64,000 nucleotides of DNA from Steromphala cineraria (Eukaryota; Mollusca; Gastropoda; Trochida; Trochidae). The stretch covers positions 10,050,726 to 10,114,725 of the forward strand of contig OU744731.1 in assembly GCA_916613615.1 (NCBI GenBank), written 5' to 3'. Below the pieces are notes generated by a model. It saw nothing but the letters and a program-made list of their open reading frames with translations. It did no database searches and was not told where the DNA came from. Positions within the stretch are counted from its first letter, which is position 1, and each line of letters opens with the position of its first letter. Positions 59,073 to 64,000 of the stretch are shown piece after piece. A program made the position numbers and the translations under genes.

Positions 59073-62000
59073 TATAAGGACAGTGACCCTCTCTGATAAC
59101 TTTACCTTTGTGTTATCTCATACAGCTGCACAGCGTGTGATTTATATAGGACGTTCGTCTGTCTATCGTAAAATGATAAATGATAATTATTCCATTCATA
59201 ACTTCCAAAATTTGTATAAACTATTTGCATTGGAGATATTTGATAATTATATAGACTTAAGGAACAACTCAAATTTCGTTTTGGCGTATACCGCCTTGTA
59301 CAACTTGATACAGATAAAAGCTGCCGAACAAAAATCTTCTGCATTACAAGCAAAATTAGTGCAAATATCACGTAGTTAGTGTTCATTTAATCCGACTTAT
59401 ACAACACCCTATCTTCCATAAATTATCAAATTCGAAAAGGTGGGTAATTCATGCTCATATCACATACTTTGTAACTATGAAACTCCTATTCGCATTATCA
59501 TGCAATGTGTAAAACGCCCTTTTATAAATTAATTTGGTTTGTTATTGAATCATATGATATATGTCACTGCGTTAACTAAAAATGTTTTATTAGCATTTTC
59601 TTACAAATTATGAAACCATGCCTCTTTCTCCCCAGCTTAACAAATTCATATACATATACAGTGCAGAATATATATATGTATTTATTTAGCGGAACCCTGA
59701 CCTGAAGCTGATCGGACTGCCCTGGGGGTGGCCGGGCTGGGTGGGGGGAGACTCGGGGGACGTGTTTGAAGATCCTGAACGGACTGCCGTGTATGTGGTC
59801 AAGTGGATTCTTGGAGCAAAGTCTCAACATGGACTCACCATCGACTATATTGGTGTGAGTATAGCCATGCATTCCAGTTATACATTCTTGAATAAAAAGT
59901 TTTTGCTGGACAAATTAACTTAGTGGATTCTTGGAGAAACAACATGCACTATCGACTATATTGGTGTGAGTCTCTTTAGCTTATCTTTCATGTTGTTCAC
60001 ACTTTGAGTGTTTGATTTCAGAATGTATTTACTAATTGTAATGAATTCTTCAACCAAACTATAAACGTAGACTTGATAATGGATTCAATTTGAATAGAAA
60101 GGATAGACTCAAACTGGAGTTGCGTAAAGAAATACTTGTGAAATTATCTGCGTTAAGTACCCAAATGAAAATAAAATAAGAGTAGAATTTGTGACCTAAG
60201 CCTGTCAGTGACGATTTGCGTGTTCTTCTTGATTTGCATTGTGCTTTTTTTCATATTTCATATTGCAAATTATTGTATGGCCTTAAATTACCTCTTCACA
60301 TTACTTTATGTATACATATTACTATACGTTATGACCATGTGAGTGAACTCAAATTTGTTCCTTCCTTATACTTTCCTCAAGAACTGCGGTACTGCATTAA
60401 AGTAGCGAATATTGTTTTGTTAATGAACAAAATATTCGTTTTGGTCCTTATTACTACCATGATAATTGTAGGTTTCTGAAGTGTTTTGCAAACTCTGTGT
60501 ATAAAGAGTTACGTGAGTCTAAGAAATGTTATTATTGTGTTAACTCTCGATGAAAATGTAGAAACTTACCATTACAGGTCTGGAATGAAAGCAGATACAC
60601 GCCAAAATATATAAAGGTAACGCATCATTTTGACAAATATCGAAACTAAAACGCAATATGGATATTATTTAAAATCAGTATAATCATTTAAAACATAAAT
60701 GGTTAAAAAACATTGTTCACATTAAAAGTACCAATTACCATAAAATTATTTTAATAAAAAATTATCAGATTAACGAGCCTTCTGCATATTATTTTGAACT
60801 GTCATATATCATATTTCTTTTAATGTTATATTATGACGCTTTTTGATCATATGACATGTCATTATCTCAGTTGACAGATATACTGTCCATTTAAGAATAT
60901 CGTTAAGATGCGTAATATATACGACTCTTCGCAAACGTAGTCACTTAGTGTTATACCAGACACTGTTACATGGATTCCTTACCTCTAACGCTGTCATTTT
61001 AAGTTTTTGCAGATGGTTTTAAATACGATTTGCTGGAATGTCATTAACATGATTTCATAGCAAAACACACTTTTATGTTCATGTTTCATGTTTTATCTCT
61101 TTTTGCATAACAAATATTTATACTTACATTGTCCTTCACTCTGTGTCATTTTCAGGTTTTGCGTCAAATTTTGAATAAAAATGGCTTGACTGACGTCAAA
61201 ATTATTGCCCCTGATATGTGGAAATGGGACATCATCTCCTCTCAAGTTATAACGGATCCTGACCTTGCAGATGCTTTATATGCGATTGGGTGAGTATTTC
61301 AAATATGGCAGTAACGTGCAAAGCGATCAATAACATCTATCCGGTCTTTCCGTGGCAAATTATAAAAAGGTTGTCATTATAGACATAATCAAATGCAAAA
61401 ATAACATATTTTACACATGACATTATGTAAAACCACTAGGAACCAATGATAGTAATCACAACAAGCACACTTTCATCTCAATGACTTTAAATCAATTGTT
61501 AATGTCACTTGACAAATATTTCTGATTCCTTCAGCTCACAGATAAACCTATAATCGTTTTTTTATTGAAATGAAAACATTTTTTCACAATTTCATGTGCC
61601 GATGTTTTATCTGTGCTACAGGATGCACTACCCCAATACGAACAGTTCACTTCTTGCTCTGGACACGGGGAAACCTCTCTGGGCGTCTGAGGATCATTCT
61701 GATGAACTGTTTCTGGTAAAGAAACTTTCTAAATTATCATCAAAATATTGAGGATGACCACAATGTACAATATCAAAGTATTTACACTATTTTCAGTATA
61801 ATTCACTGATATAAGCTATTTATGTTATCATTTTCCAATACAACATATACATTGATGAAAAAAACTGTTAGTCCGATAGCTTCCGCAAATTTCACTTATA
61901 GAAATCTGAACAAACAAAAAGACCTTCGTCATGTTAACATATGAGCGATCATACATTGTACTTATTAAATTAACAATATTTTCCTTTAAACAATGGCGTT

Positions 62001-63379
62001 GTTTTTAAATAATTGCGTAAATACATTTGATACCAAAATTATGTTTTACTCTTGAACAAAGATAATGGTGAAAGACTATGATATGTTTTCCTCTTATTTA
62101 ATGTCATTTTTTTCAAAACTTTAAAGCAACTGCACTGTTTCAAAATACATATAATGTACAAACTTGATACAAAACAAAACCAAAATCTAAACTGAGTGAG
62201 TTTAAAGAGACACAGAGTATGTTGATAGGATCATATATGTCAAATTTGGAAATCGATGTTTTTACATCGGGAACCACTAGCTGTTACTGAAAATAAAGGT
62301 TTAAAGGTTAAAGGTCAATCAGTACATTATAGCAAAAATACGGCCATTCAAAGTCCGGATTTTGATCGAAAACCGGACAATGTGGCTCGAGTGGCGCGCG
62401 CAAATTCGCCAAACGTAATTTTGAAATCTTGTCATAAGCTGACAGGAAGATATATTCGATTCGATAGTGTATATTAGGTATTGTTACTAATAGGTAGATT
62501 AATTGGATGCATAATTTCGAATATTAAACGTATTTGAGATGTTTTCTTGATTTTTCCATAAAATCAAGGATTTTAGAGATATAATGCACAAATGGATATA
62601 TTTGCAAATCCAGTGATTAGATATGAACTTCAATCAGCATATTAGATATTTTGTAGCTTATAAAAACCAAATAAAGTTTTAAGAAAGATACTCTGTGTCA
62701 CTTTAATAATATGATATCTTCCCATTGAAGCGATGGAACCTGAACTACGTGGATGGATTCATGTCAGCGTAAGTAAATATACTCAACTATACAGTAGAGC
62801 AAGAGAATACACATAAAGTAACAAATACTAAAGATAAATTGAAAGATTTTTACCTAATAAACCTAATAAAAACTATTACAATCACAACTCTTTTGATGTT
62901 TGTACTGAACATGTACAATCTGGCAATATATTGTTTCATTCAGTGACTCTTTAGTTGTTCTCAAGCACAACTTTTAGTTCAGTATATGCTCTCAATGAAA
63001 GTGTGAATAGTTTTTTAGAAGAATACAGATTAATTAGTTATAAATTCAACTCATTAAAAAGTATAATCAAAGTATAATTTTGTTATTCACCAGAACAAAA
63101 TTATTATATTGTTTCACATTTAATTTTTATTATAGATTACTAATTGCTCTTCTTTTCAAATTCAACTCACAAACATGTGAAAAGATTAATACTTTACAAA
63201 AGAATTCTCTCAAAAAACTCTCAATCAATCTATAATTATTTTGTGTTATTCCAGTACAGTTTTGTGGCCTGCCCTGTCGGCCTATTACAAGGGTTTACCA
63301 TTTGAAGGAACCGGCCTTATGAACGCTTCGGAACCATGGACTGGCCACTACGATGTTCCTGTTAACATTTATCTTGCAG
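53139..63379 (+). CDS. GALC: Galactocerebrosidase (GALC) copy 2, exons 1-10; gene continues beyond the right edge
   Basis: Exons: 53139-53279, 55495-55563, 56307-56370, 56805-56893, 59690-59854, 60578-60616, 61156-61289, 61622-61715, 62731-62768, 63255-63379. Lengths and phases are identical to copy 1, and the donors and acceptors are GT and AG. It starts with a signal peptide ([20 protein letters not shown]) and then [19 protein letters not shown]. Catalytic residues are present: Trp-Asn-Glu180 (acid/base) and LWASEDHS with Glu257 (nucleophile). [12 protein letters not shown] matches the conserved substrate-site strand of GALC. The protein is about 85% identical to copy 1 over this part. No stop or frameshift is seen up to residue 319. 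The C-terminal part of the catalytic domain and the lectin-like domain lie outside the window. As in copy 1, the Gly-Cys-Trp loop after the nucleophile is missing. Confidence 0.95.
53571..54130. repeat. ~30 bp minisatellite in GALC-2 intron 1
   Basis: About 18-19 units with CAAACATTGATTTCGGAATG and ATAACAGAT as the core. Unit length varies by a few bases. There is no counterpart at this place in GALC-1. Confidence 0.85.
54360..54477. repeat. Foldback element in GALC-2 intron 1
   Basis: The arms GTGTCTTCTTATAGCAAATA and (inverted) the copy ending TATTAGAGACAC flank a loop with GAGGCTTGTCGAGGA. About 95 bases after the right arm begins a cluster of TGACGTCA-type sites (54572-54795), echoing the arrangement at 51248-51536. 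Confidence 0.65.
55580..56096 (+). mobile_element. Internally deleted Tc1-like element in GALC-2 intron 2
   Basis: TA at 55580-55581 and 56095-56096 flank ~65-base inverted ends (AACTGAACGCCAAAAGAAAT left, mirrored GCGTTCAGTT right). The remaining frame (55600-55908) encodes the transposase C-terminus only: [28 protein letters not shown] and NGGHTRY are typical. The N-terminal and most catalytic parts are gone. It sits 16 bases after the exon 2 donor. Confidence 0.88.
56371..56632 (+). repeat. Five-copy ~52-58 bp tandem repeat starting at the GALC-2 exon 3 donor
   Basis: Units begin at 56371, 56423, 56481, 56533 and 56585 with GTAAGACATAG or variants; the fourth has lost the GT. The rest of the unit is TTCTATTAACCAATAAATAT then TTAAATATTCTCCTTTG. 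The first unit contains the true donor, so the splice site itself has been multiplied. Confidence 0.85.
57184..57594. mobile_element. ~410 bp pogo/Tigger-like MITE in GALC-2 intron 4
   Basis: TA-flanked ends: TACAGTCGAATCCGGACG on the left and GCGAGGTTCTAATGTA on the right. The reversed right end reads TAGAACCTCGCTTACCCGGA, a Tigger-type terminus. The left end has internal repeats of ATCGTCCGGGTA. No coding sequence is seen. Confidence 0.65.
59034..59070 (+). repeat. (GT)n microsatellite
   Basis: About 18 GT dinucleotides in GALC-2 intron 4. Confidence 0.95.
59924..59965 (+). other. In-frame 42-base mini-exon copy of GALC exon 5 end in GALC-2 intron 5
   Basis: AACTTAG precedes 14 codons ([14 protein letters not shown]), followed by GTGAGT. 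Relative to exon 5 it has a 9-base internal deletion that keeps the frame. It corresponds to the mini-exons at 33643-33693 and 33769-33819 of GALC-1. Confidence 0.55.
62202..62706. mobile_element. TTAA-flanked MITE, family 2, copy 2, in GALC-2 intron 8
   Basis: TTAA at 62202-62205 and 62703-62706, with ends AGAGACACAGAGTAT and ATACTCTGTGTCACT. Near-full-length match to 33130-33626 in reverse orientation. Its right end lies 25 bases before the acceptor of exon 9. The 73-codon frame in it is not a gene. Confidence 0.85.
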
Positions 63380-63525
63380 GTAATTCTTTATCTTGCAGGT
63401 AATTCTTTATCTTGCAGGTAGTTCTTTATCTTGCGGATACTTACTCTTGCGGGGAACTTTTTTCTTGCGGGTGCTTTTCATCATGCAAATAATTGTTAAT
63501 CTTGCGGAAACTTTTTTACCTTGTA
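63380..63525 (+). repeat. ~19-23 bp tandem repeat starting at the GALC-2 exon 10 donor
   Basis: GTAATTCTTTATCTTGCAG recurs at 63380, 63399 and (as GTAGTTC) 63418, then in looser copies containing CTTGCGG to about 63525. Each early unit carries both an acceptor-like CTTGCAG and the donor GTAATT, because it copies the last exon bases plus the donor. Confidence 0.8.
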
Positions 63526-64000
63526 GGCAGTTTTGCATGTTTGAACTTTGAACTAATTACAGTTTTGTGTCATAAACGTATAAACCTGTCCCCAGATTTT
63601 CACATTTTGGATGGTAAGGCAGATAAGATTTCGACCTTAAGTATGACCCACATACTAACTACCATTTTTACTGCACATAGCTACATATATATACTTTATA
63701 CTATGTACTATATAAATATATATGATTCTCCACTGAACAGTCAGGTCCTTCTTTATCATCACTTTGTTTTATTGCTGATTTGTTAAAACTTTAGAGTAAA
63801 ATTTTACATTTATCATGATGTAAATACGTTCCGGTGGTTTGGTCATCCTTTAGCTTTACACATAGCCTTGTAACCTAACACATAAAATTAGGGCTACTAG
63901 CAGGAATTGATTTAAAAAAATATAATATAAAACCGATATTGTAATAATTGTAATTGTAATAAATTTTGGTAAATACAACCTTTTGATTTGCCATATGACG

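Overview
This is a stretch of animal nuclear genome. Genes are split by GT-AG introns, long AT-rich intergenic tracts dominate, and there are many small inverted-repeat transposons, tandem minisatellites and tRNA-derived repeats. The gene content (beta-galactocerebrosidase, Reeler-domain protein, single-Ig membrane protein) and repeat style point to a marine lophotrochozoan, most likely a mollusc. That placement is inference. Nothing here is bacterial: there are no operons or CRISPR arrays.

Layout, left to right. (1) Positions 3-623 hold the 3' part of an intronless coding region (family X, copy A). (2) Positions 935-2672 hold two direct copies of a ~717 bp element with a tRNA-like core, joined by a 334 bp, about 96% palindrome. 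(3) Positions 4400-9344 hold large inverted-repeat elements and a TTAA-flanked MITE. (4) A 44 bp minisatellite (12001-12975) is followed by a four-exon Reeler-type protein of 201 residues (13152-16462). (5) Positions 18132-37121 on the minus strand hold an 18-exon galactocerebrosidase (GALC) gene, copy 1. All its exons can be placed, but exon 16 carries an in-frame TGA. Its introns hold a 54 bp minisatellite, MITEs, and a Tc1-like element broken by a MULE-like MITE. (6) Positions 39809-43310 hold a four-exon, single-Ig-domain type I membrane protein. (7) Positions 47994-49070 hold an intronless secreted-type protein (family X, copy B), homologous to copy A. (8) From 53139 onward on the plus strand lies GALC copy 2. 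Its first ten exons, including both catalytic glutamates, lie in the window and the rest runs off the right edge.

The central story is the head-to-head pair of GALC paralogs. Exons 1-10 have identical lengths and phases in both copies, and most exons differ clearly at synonymous sites. Exon 5, however, is identical over all 165 bases in the two copies, which suggests local gene conversion. Intron 5 of both copies carries short in-frame mini-copies of the 3' end of exon 5, with plausible splice sites. Several other exon-intron borders in the two genes (exon 3 donor, exon 10 donor, exon 17 acceptor, exon 11 donor side) are also copied into the neighbouring intron. Copy 1 looks freshly disabled or C-terminally truncated, while copy 2 is intact as far as it can be seen. 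Both lack a Cys-Trp loop that I recall from vertebrate GALC, and copy 1 also lacks the Cys-Ile-Arg-Pro segment.
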